Assembly: GCA_900320245.1 (NCBI GenBank) | Contig: ONRP01000017.1 | Coordinates: 1-47,678 of the forward strand | DNA from: an uncultured Prevotellaceae bacterium | GTDB taxonomy: Bacteria; Bacteroidota; Bacteroidia; Bacteroidales; Muribaculaceae | Direction: 5' to 3' | DNA length: 47,678 nt | Shown here: positions 34,508-43,359 of the stretch, one piece after another | Layout: every line of letters starts with the position of its first letter | Numbering within the stretch: the stretch's first letter is position 1 | Made by a program: the position numbers and the translations under genes | Notes under the pieces: generated by a model | Told to the model about the DNA's origin: nothing | Databases searched by the model: none | Seen by the model: only the letters and a program-made list of their open reading frames with translations

Positions 34508-34575
34508 AAACAAGAAATACAAGAAACACAATTCAATTGATTTACAATAATTTGTGCTTCTTGTATTTCTTGTTT
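34508..34575. terminator. Bidirectional terminator between convergent genes
   Basis: An 18-bp perfect stem (34508-34525 with 34558-34575) with a 32-nt A/T-rich loop, flanked by A's and T's. It serves the fusion gene and the amidotransferase-like gene that meet here. Confidence 0.8.
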
Positions 34576-34620
34576 TATGATTAATTACGGTTGTTTTATG
34601 GTTTGATTAAACGGTGGGGT

Positions 34621-36192
34621 TTACCTGATGATGTCCTTTTCGTCAGTCACATTCTTATGGCCGCAACCCTCGTCACACAGGGAGCCGAAAGGATCGCTCT
34701 TGGCTGCCGGAAAACTGTAGAACACCCAGTGCACGGGGTGCCTGAAGCCGAATTTGCGTCCGTTATGCTCATGCACTGGAGCCTGGTAACACACCGTCAC
34801 GCCGCTCACGTATTTGTCATTCTGATAGGGGCTGTACCTGACTCCGTCAGTTTCGATATAAGCCAGGTCCTCGCGGCAGTCATGCTCAACAATGTTCTGG
34901 GGCAGTACACGGTTACCGGCCAGCACGTTTTTTGCCACGGCGATGTACTCGGGCGTGGCGGTCTTTTCCCAGCGACGGCTGGCATGGGCGAACCAACCGC
35001 ACTCGGTGGCCCACTTGGCGACCTCCTGGATAGACACGTCGACAGCATCGGGATGACGGCGTTCAAACAGGTTCAAAAGCAATGACAACTCGGCAGTAGC
35101 ACCCTCGAGGGAACCCTGCTCGGCACGGCCAAGCACCGCAAAGAAATTGTAGCACTCGCCCTCAGTCTTGTGATAGACTGTGGTATCGGAGCGCGTGTAG
35201 GCGCGGCCCGGAATGAATTTTCGTCCTTCCTGCGCGTGCGCGATGAGCGCTGTGAAATACTTGACCGCCTCGTCGAGCGGCATGAACCATTGCGCATCGG
35301 ACTCATGGTCCAGATGCTTGCGGATGGCTTCCTCGGGGTGGAACTGTACCCCAAGGGCAAAACGCTTGTCGGTGCGCTCGATGGCTTCGATAATATCCAC
35401 GCCATCGGTCGGTGTCACACCTGTCACCCGCAAGGGAGTTCCTGTCACATCACCCACCACCTGGTGATGCCACGAGGGCACATCACGGATGGTATCGGTG
35501 CCAGCAACGGCAAACAAGTGTGAGGTGCTGTCGGTGACCACCACGTCATGCTGGAGGTAGTAGCGCTTGCCCTCGGCATCACGCACCATGCGGTGCAGGT
35601 TGTGGTAAGGCTTGTCCATGCCGTCAAAGTAGGAGCCCAAGTCCTGAATGAGCGGCGCACCCGAGACGACACCCAGCATCTGCATGCCGCGGCACAGGCC
35701 CAAAACAGGTATGTCATGATCCAGGCAATAGGCCATCGTGAGGTACTCCGACACATCGCGCGTGGCATCGGCTGGACTGTCATCGGCAATGCCGTGCCAT
35801 GTTTGGGGTACAGCAAACAAGGTGGAACTGATGTCGCCGCCGCCCAGAAAGACGACCGCCTGCACCCCTTTCATCTGTTCATCGGCATCAGTGCCGTGGT
35901 AGGTGTCACGCTTGACGATGTCGGCATACTGCTGCATCAAAACACCCATTTCATCGACATATTTAGCCCCAATCACCCCATTGTCGTAGTCAAATCCCGC
36001 TGGGCGCAACTGCGGCAGAATCACCGCCTCGCCGCCCGCCAACTCGATGGAACGGACAACGCGGTCATAGGCCGCATCATTAGGCTGCCAGGCGACGCCC
36101 ACAAGCACCTTGTCACCTGCCGTGGCGCCAATCGCGACTGTCAACGCCAACAGGCATAAGGCCCAATATCTCAAAAAAACGTGTTTCATCAT
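34621..36192 (-). CDS. Exported PuuD-like glutamine amidotransferase with C-terminal extra domain
   Basis: 523 aa from ATG 36192. Signal peptide (1-26). Residues 28-320 are a class I glutamine-amidotransferase fold of the gamma-glutamyl-GABA hydrolase type: GGGDISS, GLCRGMQ with nucleophile Cys167, and FHPEE with His285 and Glu287. Residues 340-523 are an additional domain (TEGECYNFFAVLGRAEQGS, LPQNIVEHDCREDL, YSFPAAKSDPFG) that recalls phage- or spore-type cell-wall hydrolases; this is tentative. An exported enzyme of this type could cut gamma-glutamyl bonds in wall peptides. It lies 19 bp after the P1 peptidase gene, so one transcript is likely. Confidence 0.85.
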   Translation of the reverse strand: MMKHVFLRYWALCLLALTVAIGATAGDKVLVGVAWQPNDAAYDRVVRSIELAGGEAVILPQLRPAGFDYDNGVIGAKYVDEMGVLMQQYADIVKRDTYHGTDADEQMKGVQAVVFLGGGDISSTLFAVPQTWHGIADDSPADATRDVSEYLTMAYCLDHDIPVLGLCRGMQMLGVVSGAPLIQDLGSYFDGMDKPYHNLHRMVRDAEGKRYYLQHDVVVTDSTSHLFAVAGTDTIRDVPSWHHQVVGDVTGTPLRVTGVTPTDGVDIIEAIERTDKRFALGVQFHPEEAIRKHLDHESDAQWFMPLDEAVKYFTALIAHAQEGRKFIPGRAYTRSDTTVYHKTEGECYNFFAVLGRAEQGSLEGATAELSLLLNLFERRHPDAVDVSIQEVAKWATECGWFAHASRRWEKTATPEYIAVAKNVLAGNRVLPQNIVEHDCREDLAYIETDGVRYSPYQNDKYVSGVTVCYQAPVHEHNGRKFGFRHPVHWVFYSFPAAKSDPFGSLCDEGCGHKNVTDEKDIIR

Positions 36193-36211
36193 CTCTGGAT
36201 TGAAAGGGTTG

Positions 36212-37333
36212 TTATCTGTTCCTGAGCATTTCAAGCACCTGCTCCACGGGCAGGGCATCGACGTGGTAACCGCCCTTGCCGGTCATCGGCTCGGCCATGA
36301 ACAGGGAGTTCCACAGAGCCTCGGCGGTGGCCTCGATGGTTGCGGCGAAGATGGGCGACATCTCGCTGTTGGCCAGCACAGTAGAGGTCACGGTTTTAGC
36401 ACGGCTGTCGATAAGGTTGCCGGGAGCCACCGACAGGGCGATGACATAGTCACCGCTGCCGTTGGAGGCGATGCCGCCAGTCTTGGCCATGCCCATCATG
36501 GCACGCTTGGCCACGCGTTCCAGGTTGCGGGAGTCGAGCGGCGCGTCGGTGATGACAACCATCATGCAGGAGCCGTCCACATTCTCGGTCTTGCGAATAT
36601 GTTCGATGAAATCGTGCTTTTGGAGCCTCTGCCCCACCTGCACGCCGTCGATCTCGAGGATGCCGCCGTAGTTGGTCTGGACCAGCACACCGACGGTGTA
36701 GCCGCCCAGCGACTCGGGCAACACGCGCGACGAAGTGCCGATGCCGCCCTTGAACCCGAAGCAGATGGTCCCCGTTCCGGCCCCCACGCAGCCCTGCTCC
36801 ACCGGGCCGCCATGCGCCTGGTTGATGGCGTCGATGACCATTTGGGGCGTGACATGCATGCCACGGATATCGTTTAGACGTCCGTCGTTGGTTTCCCCCA
36901 CCACGGCATTGACCGAATTCTCGCGCTCGTTGCCGGGTTGCATCAGTGTATAGCGGATAGCGCCCTGCAAGCCTGCAGCCACGCTCAACGTGTTGGTCAG
37001 GATGACAGGCGTCTCGATATTGCCGAGTTCGCGCACCTGGGTCACACCCGCCAGTTTGCCGAATCCGTTGCCCACATAGATGGCAGCGGGCACCTTCTGG
37101 CGGAAGATGTTGCCCTGGTGCGGCACGATGGCGGTGACTCCTGTGCGCACGCTGTCGTCCTCGATGAGCGTCACGTGGCCCACCGTCACACCCGGCACAT
37201 CGGTAATGGCGTTATACCGGCCAGGCTCGAAGATTCCCGTCGGGAAACCCCACTCGCGCAGCGTCTTGTGCTCCCGGGCCATGGCCGCCACCACGGCAAG
37301 CACCATCACAGCGAGGATAAAAAATCGTCTCAT
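36212..37333 (-). CDS. P1 family (DmpA-like) aminopeptidase, exported
   Basis: 373 aa from ATG 37333 (the longer frame to 37423 lacks support). Signal peptide (1-19). ITDVPGVTVGHVTL opens the domain, and FGFKGGIGTSSRVLPE carries the G-(T/S)-S site where DmpA-type precursors cleave themselves to expose the catalytic Ser/Thr. NSGS-like SNGSGDYVIA lies near the end. Known members remove N-terminal D- or L-residues or beta-amino acids from small peptides. It forms a unit with the amidotransferase-like gene, suggesting joint breakdown of unusual peptides such as wall fragments (inference). Confidence 0.9.
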   Translation of the reverse strand: MRRFFILAVMVLAVVAAMAREHKTLREWGFPTGIFEPGRYNAITDVPGVTVGHVTLIEDDSVRTGVTAIVPHQGNIFRQKVPAAIYVGNGFGKLAGVTQVRELGNIETPVILTNTLSVAAGLQGAIRYTLMQPGNERENSVNAVVGETNDGRLNDIRGMHVTPQMVIDAINQAHGGPVEQGCVGAGTGTICFGFKGGIGTSSRVLPESLGGYTVGVLVQTNYGGILEIDGVQVGQRLQKHDFIEHIRKTENVDGSCMMVVITDAPLDSRNLERVAKRAMMGMAKTGGIASNGSGDYVIALSVAPGNLIDSRAKTVTSTVLANSEMSPIFAATIEATAEALWNSLFMAEPMTGKGGYHVDALPVEQVLEMLRNR

Positions 37334-37360
37334 TGTCTCCTTACATTGGTTTACCTGTGA

Positions 37361-37368
37361 CAAAGATA
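37361..37368 (-). promoter_or_regulatory. -7 box of the P1 peptidase unit
   Basis: TATCTTTG on the minus strand, 28 nt before the ATG. The -33 element is unclear. Confidence 0.5.
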
Positions 37369-37585
37369 CATCAATCATCTCAATCCAAGCCCCATCGCCC
37401 TCCAAAAAAGGATGCTGCGACATCGCCTATTGCCACGCCCCCCTGCGGGGGTCATGCGAATTATACGAATCAATCGAATGATTGCAAACAGTTATTATCG
37501 GCCATAGACCGAAAAAACAAAATAAATTGTAAAAATTATGATTTTGCAACGTCCTCGTTCTGAGCAAACCGCAGTACCTGGCGGT

Positions 37586-38329
37586 TCACACCTTGATTGT
37601 AGAGGAATAATAGTAGAAATCGTTGAGCACGATCTTGAGAAAGACATCGGCATAGATGTTGGCCGGCACCCTCACACCCAAGTACTGCTGCACCTGCACG
37701 GCCAATTTATAGGTGAGGTCGCTGCGACGGCTGATGTCGGAAGTATAGAGCGTGCGCGTGATGACATCGACCTGCCTGGAGGACAAATCGGCAGCCTCGG
37801 GATAGGTGGGCACGTAGCCCTGCTGCACATAGTTGAAGTCGTTCACCGAGAAGAAGTCATACTGCCCCGACGTGGTTTTGATGACCATGGTGCCCGCCAC
37901 CAGGTCGCCCAGGCGCTGACGATGCTTGCCGAAGACGATGAACAGGATGCCCAGACAGCCCGTGAAATAGGTATCGATGGGATAGAGCAGCCATCGCAAC
38001 AGGCAACTGCCCACCGTGGGCGCATTGCCGTCGGTCGTAACCACGCGCGTCTTCATCACCATCTTTCCCACACTCTGACCACGGGCAAAGATTTCGCACA
38101 GCGGATTGTATAAAATAACGGGGAAATAGATGAGCACAAGGGCGATGATCATGCCCACGTCATAGATGGTTAACGAGTCTCCCACGTATAAGAGAGTAAT
38201 CGTGGCCACGGTAGAATAAATCATCAGGATGGCCACATCGATAAGTGCGCCCAACATCCGGTCACCCACACTGGCTGGTGTCTGGGTAATCTCTACATAC
38301 TGGCCTGTGATGATCGATGACTGTGCCAT
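37586..38329 (-). CDS. RDD family membrane protein
   Basis: 247 aa. The first half is the RDD domain: SVGDRMLGALIDVAILM with the Arg and Asp of the family motif, a second helix, then NPLCEIFARGQSVGKMVMKTRVV and RLGDLVAGTMVI. The C-terminal 90 residues are soluble and acidic. RDD proteins are membrane components of unknown function that often accompany SpoIIM, MoxR and DUF58 genes, as here. It is transcribed away from that cluster, from the shared palindromic promoter. A short hairpin (37568-37585) follows the stop. Confidence 0.92.
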   Translation of the reverse strand: MAQSSIITGQYVEITQTPASVGDRMLGALIDVAILMIYSTVATITLLYVGDSLTIYDVGMIIALVLIYFPVILYNPLCEIFARGQSVGKMVMKTRVVTTDGNAPTVGSCLLRWLLYPIDTYFTGCLGILFIVFGKHRQRLGDLVAGTMVIKTTSGQYDFFSVNDFNYVQQGYVPTYPEAADLSSRQVDVITRTLYTSDISRRSDLTYKLAVQVQQYLGVRVPANIYADVFLKIVLNDFYYYSSTIKV

Positions 38330-38434
38330 ATTCTGTGCTGTTATCGTTTGTGCCGCAGGGGTCGGCGACCTGTGTACTGATGAATGAAACGCCTAAGATT
38401 TTTGGGCCTTCAACTTAAATATCTGATTAAATCA

Positions 38435-38468
38435 TTGCAAAAGTACAGAAAAAAAACTACTTTTGCAA
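38435..38468. promoter_or_regulatory. Palindromic divergent promoter pair
   Basis: TTGCAAAAGTA (38435-38445) and its exact reverse complement (38458-38468) are separated by 12 nt. Rightwards: TTG 38435-38437, a 20-nt spacer, TACTTTTG 38458-38465. Leftwards: TTG 38468-38466, a 20-nt spacer, TACTTTTG 38445-38438. Each arm gives the -33 of one promoter and the -7 of the other. Confidence 0.8.
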
Positions 38469-38516
38469 CAGAAAACTGCAGAATAACGAATTACCGTTTT
38501 TATTTTTTCTGAACAC

Positions 38517-39515
38517 GTGAGAGAGCCTGTCTTTATCAAACAGAACATAGCCCGTTGGCGCGACTATCAAAAACGGCTTGAGCACCCATCCAACGAAGAC
38601 CCCGACACGCTGGCCCAGATGTACACTGAACTGACATCGGACCTCGCCTTCTCACGCACGTATTTCCCTGAAGCCACCATCACGTCGATGCTGAACGCGA
38701 TGACGCTGAAGTTGCACAACGAGATCTACAGCGGCCGTCGCGAGAAATGGTCGCGCCTGTGGACCTTCTGGACCGATGAGGTGCCCGAGGCAATCTATGA
38801 CAACCGCAAGGCCATGCTCTCGGCGCTCGCCGTGTTTCTGTTCTTCTTCCTGGTAGGTGTCGTGTCCCTCTTCAACGACGATGAATTTGCGCGCCTCATC
38901 CTGGCCTTTCTCGATGTTGTCGAAATGACCATCGACAACATCGAGAAAGGCCAGCCCACCGACGTCTATAGCCAAGGCCCAGAGTCCCTCTCGTTCTTCG
39001 GCATCATGGTCAACAACCTGAACGTTGACGTGACGTGCGTTACACTGGGCATCTTCACCCCCTTTGCCACGGCGCTGGTCATCATGTACAATGCCATTAT
39101 GGTCGGGGTGTTCACCTTCTTCTTTTTCCAGTATGGTGCGTTCGGTGAGTCGTTGCTGGCCATCATGCAGCACGGCACCCTGGAGATTTCCACGATTATC
39201 CTCGCGGGGGGAGCGGGCTTCGTCATGGGGTCTGGCTGGCTGTTTCCCGGCACCTATAGCCGCATGCAAGCCTTCCGTCACCGGGCCAAGCAGAGCCTGA
39301 AAATCACCATGGCCATCATGCCGGTGACCATCGTGGCCGCCTTCATCGAGGGTTACCTCACGCGGCACACCGAATTGCCCGTGCCGCTACGGGTGATGGT
39401 GATTGTGCTCTCGGCCGCCTTTATCATTTCTTATTTTATCGTATTGCCCTGGCTGAAAGGGCGCAAACGTCGTCACAACACCGTAACCGCCGATGAACAA
39501 CTATCAATTATATAG
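38517..39515 (+). CDS. SpoIIM-like (stage II sporulation M family) membrane protein
   Basis: 332 aa from GTG 38517. A soluble N-terminal part (1-95, EPVFIKQNIARWRDYQKRL) is followed by membrane helices from AMLSALAVFLFFFLVGVV onward. The family signature lies in FFGIMVNNLNVDVTCVTLGIFTPFATAL and LEISTIILAGGAGFVMGSG. Despite the name, most members are in non-spore-forming bacteria, where they are part of MoxR-DUF58 clusters. It is the first gene of a six-gene operon and overlaps the next gene by 23 bp. Confidence 0.92.
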   Translation: MREPVFIKQNIARWRDYQKRLEHPSNEDPDTLAQMYTELTSDLAFSRTYFPEATITSMLNAMTLKLHNEIYSGRREKWSRLWTFWTDEVPEAIYDNRKAMLSALAVFLFFFLVGVVSLFNDDEFARLILAFLDVVEMTIDNIEKGQPTDVYSQGPESLSFFGIMVNNLNVDVTCVTLGIFTPFATALVIMYNAIMVGVFTFFFFQYGAFGESLLAIMQHGTLEISTIILAGGAGFVMGSGWLFPGTYSRMQAFRHRAKQSLKITMAIMPVTIVAAFIEGYLTRHTELPVPLRVMVIVLSAAFIISYFIVLPWLKGRKRRHNTVTADEQLSII

Positions 39516-40341
39516 GCATCGCTCGGTCTCCGACAATGTGAACATGGTGTTTGACTTTGTCGGCGAGAACTGGAAGAAGTGGCTCAAGATGATGGTCTAC
39601 TTCCTGTTACCGTTCAGCGTGATACTCGGCATCGCGATAGCCACGTTCTACAGTGACACCGAGACGTCGATGTCGAGCACAGCCTATGTGCTGTTCATTG
39701 TCTTGTTCATTCTGGGAAGTGCTGTGGCCACGGCGCTCGAGATGCTGCTCATCCAGTGGTATGAGACCCACGGCGGCACGCTCGACGGGTGCAACATGGC
39801 CACCATGTGGCGCATGATGCCGGGCGCAACACTCAGATGCCTGCTGCTGATTGTGACCAGCCTCCCCATCCTGCTGCTATCTGTGCTGGCCATCATCATA
39901 CCGATTGCCGGGCTTGCGGCGATTTTTGCCGTGCTGCCCGTGTTCCTGTCGGCCCCCATCATGATGTTAGAACCCAAGGACTCGTTGCTGAACGTGATCA
40001 AGCGTGCGTTCTCGCTGGGGTACAAGAAGTGGGGCGCGCTCATCCTGATTTCGCTGATTATGGGCCTTGTGGGATTTCTCTTGAACAATGCCACCACCTT
40101 CCCACTGGGCATGCTGGTATCATTAAAAGAACTGTTGGTCGACCCGAATACCGGTTCCGTTTTCTGGTCTTTTGTTACTGACATCGCCACCTATGTCCTG
40201 TGTGTGGCAGGCAGTTTCATCTCGTTTATCGAGATGGGGCTGTTTATCCATGCGATTACCTGCCATTACGGCAGCGTGACGGCCGAGGTCGAGGACATTG
40301 ACCTAGATAACGACATCGACAACTTTGCCCAACTCAAATAA
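39493..40341 (+). CDS. Multi-pass membrane protein of the SpoIIM-MoxR cluster
   Basis: 282 aa. It has about six hydrophobic helices (MMVYFLLPFSVILGIAIATF, AYVLFIVLFILGSAVATAL, LLLIVTSLPILLLSVLAIIIPIAGLAAIFAVLPV and others). The PVFLSAPIMMLEPKDSLLNVIKRAFSLGYKKWGAL region resembles the glycerophosphodiester phosphodiesterase membrane-domain or DUF4013-type proteins. No enzyme motif is visible. Its start overlaps the SpoIIM gene by 23 bp, and 9 bp separate it from the DUF4129 gene, so it belongs firmly to the operon. Confidence 0.85.
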   Translation: MNNYQLYRHRSVSDNVNMVFDFVGENWKKWLKMMVYFLLPFSVILGIAIATFYSDTETSMSSTAYVLFIVLFILGSAVATALEMLLIQWYETHGGTLDGCNMATMWRMMPGATLRCLLLIVTSLPILLLSVLAIIIPIAGLAAIFAVLPVFLSAPIMMLEPKDSLLNVIKRAFSLGYKKWGALILISLIMGLVGFLLNNATTFPLGMLVSLKELLVDPNTGSVFWSFVTDIATYVLCVAGSFISFIEMGLFIHAITCHYGSVTAEVEDIDLDNDIDNFAQLK

Positions 40342-40350
40342 CCCATCCGC

Positions 40351-41013
40351 ATGATAACGCCCCGTGACACCATAGCCGCCAACGATTCCGTGCTTGATGC
40401 CTTCAGGCAGTCAGGAGATTATGACTATGTAAGGGATTTGGGAACCGGCGACGGCAATGATGTGAACTATTTTGACGTGTTGACGCAAAAGGCGGGCGAA
40501 ATGTTCGACGTCGACATGTCCTGGTTGGTGCTGCCCGAATGGTTCTGGTGGATTCTGGGAGGGGTGGCGCTGGCGGCTGTGGGCTATCTCATCTGGAAAT
40601 ACCGGGCCAAGTTGTTCAGTCCACAGGACAATAAACCCAAGGTGCAGGAGATTACCGAGGACGACATCAACGAGGTCGACTTTGACCAACTCATCGACGA
40701 GGCCCAAAGAAACGGGGACTACCTGGCGCTGTGCCGTCTGCACTACCTGAAGACGCTGAAAGCCGCCAGCGACGCGTCGCTGGTGACCTGGAAACTGTAC
40801 AAGACGCCGACGCAATATGCCATGGAGTGGCGTGATGACGACTTCAAGGTCATGACCAACCACTTCTTGCGCTTCAGATATGGCCACTACGATGCCGACG
40901 CGGCACTGGCCGAAGAAATGCGCTCGCTGCAAGAGAGGCTGCTGGCGCGCATCGGCAGCAGTGACGGCCAGGCGCAAGCAGGCCAACAGCAGGAAGGAGG
41001 TGAGCCGTCATGA
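40351..41013 (+). CDS. DUF4129 domain protein
   Basis: 220 aa with one transmembrane helix (about 67-86, WILGGVALAAVGYLIW). The C-terminal DUF4129 domain (about 110-200) has NGDYLALCRLHYLKTLKAAS, TPTQYAMEW and FLRFRYGHYDAD. Such domains are frequent at the C-terminus of transglutaminase-like proteins in MoxR-DUF58 clusters; here the domain stands alone with a single anchor. Its TGA overlaps the ATG of the next gene (ATGA). Confidence 0.88.
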   Translation: MITPRDTIAANDSVLDAFRQSGDYDYVRDLGTGDGNDVNYFDVLTQKAGEMFDVDMSWLVLPEWFWWILGGVALAAVGYLIWKYRAKLFSPQDNKPKVQEITEDDINEVDFDQLIDEAQRNGDYLALCRLHYLKTLKAASDASLVTWKLYKTPTQYAMEWRDDDFKVMTNHFLRFRYGHYDADAALAEEMRSLQERLLARIGSSDGQAQAGQQQEGGEPS

Positions 41014-42335
41014 AATTCAACCGCGCGTTCATCGTGATCATCATTGTGCTCATGGCGGTGATACTGCTCTTTGAGATAAGTGCGCCCAACCGCTTCAGTT
41101 GGGACGACTATTCGCAAAGCAGCAACAGCAAGCAACCCTTCGGGTGTTATGTGATGGACAGTGTGCTCAAGGCCTCGCTGCCCCAGGGATATGAGGTGCT
41201 CGGGGCAGGCATCAGACAATACGTCGGTCCCAGGCGCGGTGACGAGAAGCACACATTTCTCTTCACCGACAACTATGACAGTTTCATCCAGAACAATTCA
41301 TTCAGTGTTGACATGCCCCAGTTGATTGAGGAAGGCAACAATATTATCCTTGCCACTTTTTTCAACTATAACGATTATGACAATTATGATGCAAGGGAAT
41401 TGGGCAAAGAATTGGGCTTCTTTTTTATGACCCAGGATTATTATTCCAGCAACAATAACAGCAAGCACATCAATAAAGAGGATTTGTCCAAATATGCCCA
41501 CTATGAGAAAATCAACTGGCATGCCGACAGCCTGTTCGACTCAACAACCTATGTCATCAACAAGGCTTTCTTCAACAAGGGAGTGACCCTGTCGAACTCA
41601 TACCGCATCCTGGCCTCGTCCGATTACCAGGAATCCTATAATTCGGCGGTCTACGACGACGAAGATGATGACGAGTTCTCGATTGCTGTAGCAGGCATCC
41701 GGGACTATGGCAAGGGCAAGGTGGTTGTGGTGTCGATGCCCATGCTTTTCACCAATTACGGCATCCTCAACGACACCATTCGCCCGTTTGTGCTGCGGCT
41801 GTTGAGCGAATGTGGCGACCTGCCTGTCGTGCGTTATGACCGGACACACTCCGACAAAGGCGTTGTCAACGAGGCGGAACAGGGTTCACCGCTGCGTTAC
41901 CTGTTATCACACCGGCCGCTGCGGTGGGCTTTCTATCTTGCTCTGGCGACACTGGTGGCCCTGGTGGTGTTCTCGGCAAAACGCCGCCAGCGCGTGATAC
42001 CCGTCATCAAAGCACCCGTTAACCACATGATGGACTTCGTCAGACAAATCGGCGGCATCTATTACAAGCGCCACGACAACGTGGACCTGCTCATCAAGAA
42101 ATATGCCACGTTCAGCCATAGCGTGCGTGCCAAGACGATGATTGACATGAACGACTATGACAACATCGAACAGGAGTTGCAACTGCTGTCGAACCGCACG
42201 GGCATTCCCTTCAAAGAACTGAAAGAGCAAATCTTTGATGTGTGGAACGCCACTCACGCTAACAAACTCAGCAACAAGAGACTCAAACAACTCATCGACT
42301 CGATGAACAATATCCTGCAAAAAATTAATATCTAA
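41010..42335 (+). CDS. DUF4350 domain membrane protein
   Basis: 441 aa. A first helix (FIVIIIVLMAVILLFEI) is followed by a soluble domain (about 25-300: QPFGCYVMDSVLKASLP, NNIILATFF, GKGKVVVVSMPMLFTNYGIL) with the DUF4350 glutamine-amidotransferase-like fold. A second helix (WAFYLALATLVALVVF) and a cytoplasmic tail (about 330-441) follow. DUF4350 proteins are partners of MoxR and DUF58 in many phyla, including Actinobacteria. The A/T content rises in the middle of the gene (41330-41480). Confidence 0.87.
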   Translation: MKFNRAFIVIIIVLMAVILLFEISAPNRFSWDDYSQSSNSKQPFGCYVMDSVLKASLPQGYEVLGAGIRQYVGPRRGDEKHTFLFTDNYDSFIQNNSFSVDMPQLIEEGNNIILATFFNYNDYDNYDARELGKELGFFFMTQDYYSSNNNSKHINKEDLSKYAHYEKINWHADSLFDSTTYVINKAFFNKGVTLSNSYRILASSDYQESYNSAVYDDEDDDEFSIAVAGIRDYGKGKVVVVSMPMLFTNYGILNDTIRPFVLRLLSECGDLPVVRYDRTHSDKGVVNEAEQGSPLRYLLSHRPLRWAFYLALATLVALVVFSAKRRQRVIPVIKAPVNHMMDFVRQIGGIYYKRHDNVDLLIKKYATFSHSVRAKTMIDMNDYDNIEQELQLLSNRTGIPFKELKEQIFDVWNATHANKLSNKRLKQLIDSMNNILQKINI

Positions 42336-42350
42336 ATTCCTTATACGACA

Positions 42351-43325
42351 ATGGAACAAACACTCTCCCCCCGCCTCGATTTGGCACAGTTTTCGGCTCA
42401 AGTGAGGCAGATAAAAGACGAAATCGCCCGTGTAGTGGTAGGCCACAACCAGGTTGTGGACCTCTTGCTGGCGGCAATCCTTGCCGACGGCCACGTGCTG
42501 CTCGAGGGTGTGCCCGGTGTGGCCAAAACACTGCTGGCCCGACTCACAGCCCGACTGATTGACTCACGCTTCAGCCGCATCCAGTTCACCCCAGACCTGA
42601 TGCCCAGCGACGTGCTCGGCACGACGGTGTTCAACATGAAGAGCAGCGAGTTTGACTTCCACGAGGGCCCCATATTCGCCAACATGGTGCTCGTGGACGA
42701 GATCAACCGTGCTCCGGCCAAGACTCAAGCCGCCCTGTTTGAGGTGATGGAGGAGCGCCAAGTGAGCATCGATGGTACCACCCACCGCATGGAAGAGCCC
42801 TACACCATCATCGCCACACAGAACCCCGTGGAGCAGGAAGGCACCTACAAACTGCCCGAGGCCCAACTCGACCGCTTCATGTTCAAGATTGTGATGGGTT
42901 ATCCCACCCTGCAACAGGAGGTGACCATCCTGCAGCGCCATCAGGCCAACGCCCGCCTGGCAAAACTCGAAGACATCACCCCCATCATCACCAAGGATGC
43001 CCTGCTGGCACTGCGTGACTACATGAAGATGGTGATGGTCGACGACTCGCTGCTGGGATATATCGCCAACATCGTGCAGCAAACGCGCATGAGCAAGGCC
43101 GTGCTGCTGGGCGCCTCGCCGCGCGCATCGGTGACCATGCTGCAGGGTGCCAAGGCCATCGCACTGATTCAAGGCCGCGACTTCGTCACCCCCGACGACA
43201 TCAAGATTGTGGCTCCCAGTGTGTTGAACCACCGCATCATCATTTCGGCCGAAGCCGAGATGCAAGGCTACACCGTCAACAGAATTGTGGCTACACTCGT
43301 CGACAACGTGGAGGTGCCCAAGTGA
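42351..43325 (+). CDS. MoxR family AAA+ ATPase
   Basis: 324 aa. VVVGHNQVVDLLLAAILADGHVLLEGVPGVAKT places Walker A at 53-60. Walker B is MVLVDEINRAPAKTQAALFEVMEE, Sensor 1 IIATQNPVEQEGTY, and the arginine-finger region LPEAQLDRFMFK. The C-terminal lid has GASPRASVTML. MoxR ATPases act as chaperones that load metals or assemble protein complexes, generally with a DUF58 partner encoded next door, as here. The spacing is 15 bp from the upstream gene and 34 bp to the DUF58 gene. Confidence 0.96.
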   Translation: MEQTLSPRLDLAQFSAQVRQIKDEIARVVVGHNQVVDLLLAAILADGHVLLEGVPGVAKTLLARLTARLIDSRFSRIQFTPDLMPSDVLGTTVFNMKSSEFDFHEGPIFANMVLVDEINRAPAKTQAALFEVMEERQVSIDGTTHRMEEPYTIIATQNPVEQEGTYKLPEAQLDRFMFKIVMGYPTLQQEVTILQRHQANARLAKLEDITPIITKDALLALRDYMKMVMVDDSLLGYIANIVQQTRMSKAVLLGASPRASVTMLQGAKAIALIQGRDFVTPDDIKIVAPSVLNHRIIISAEAEMQGYTVNRIVATLVDNVEVPK

Positions 43326-43359
43326 TACATTAACCGCTTACGCTCTTTTTACCTTCGCT

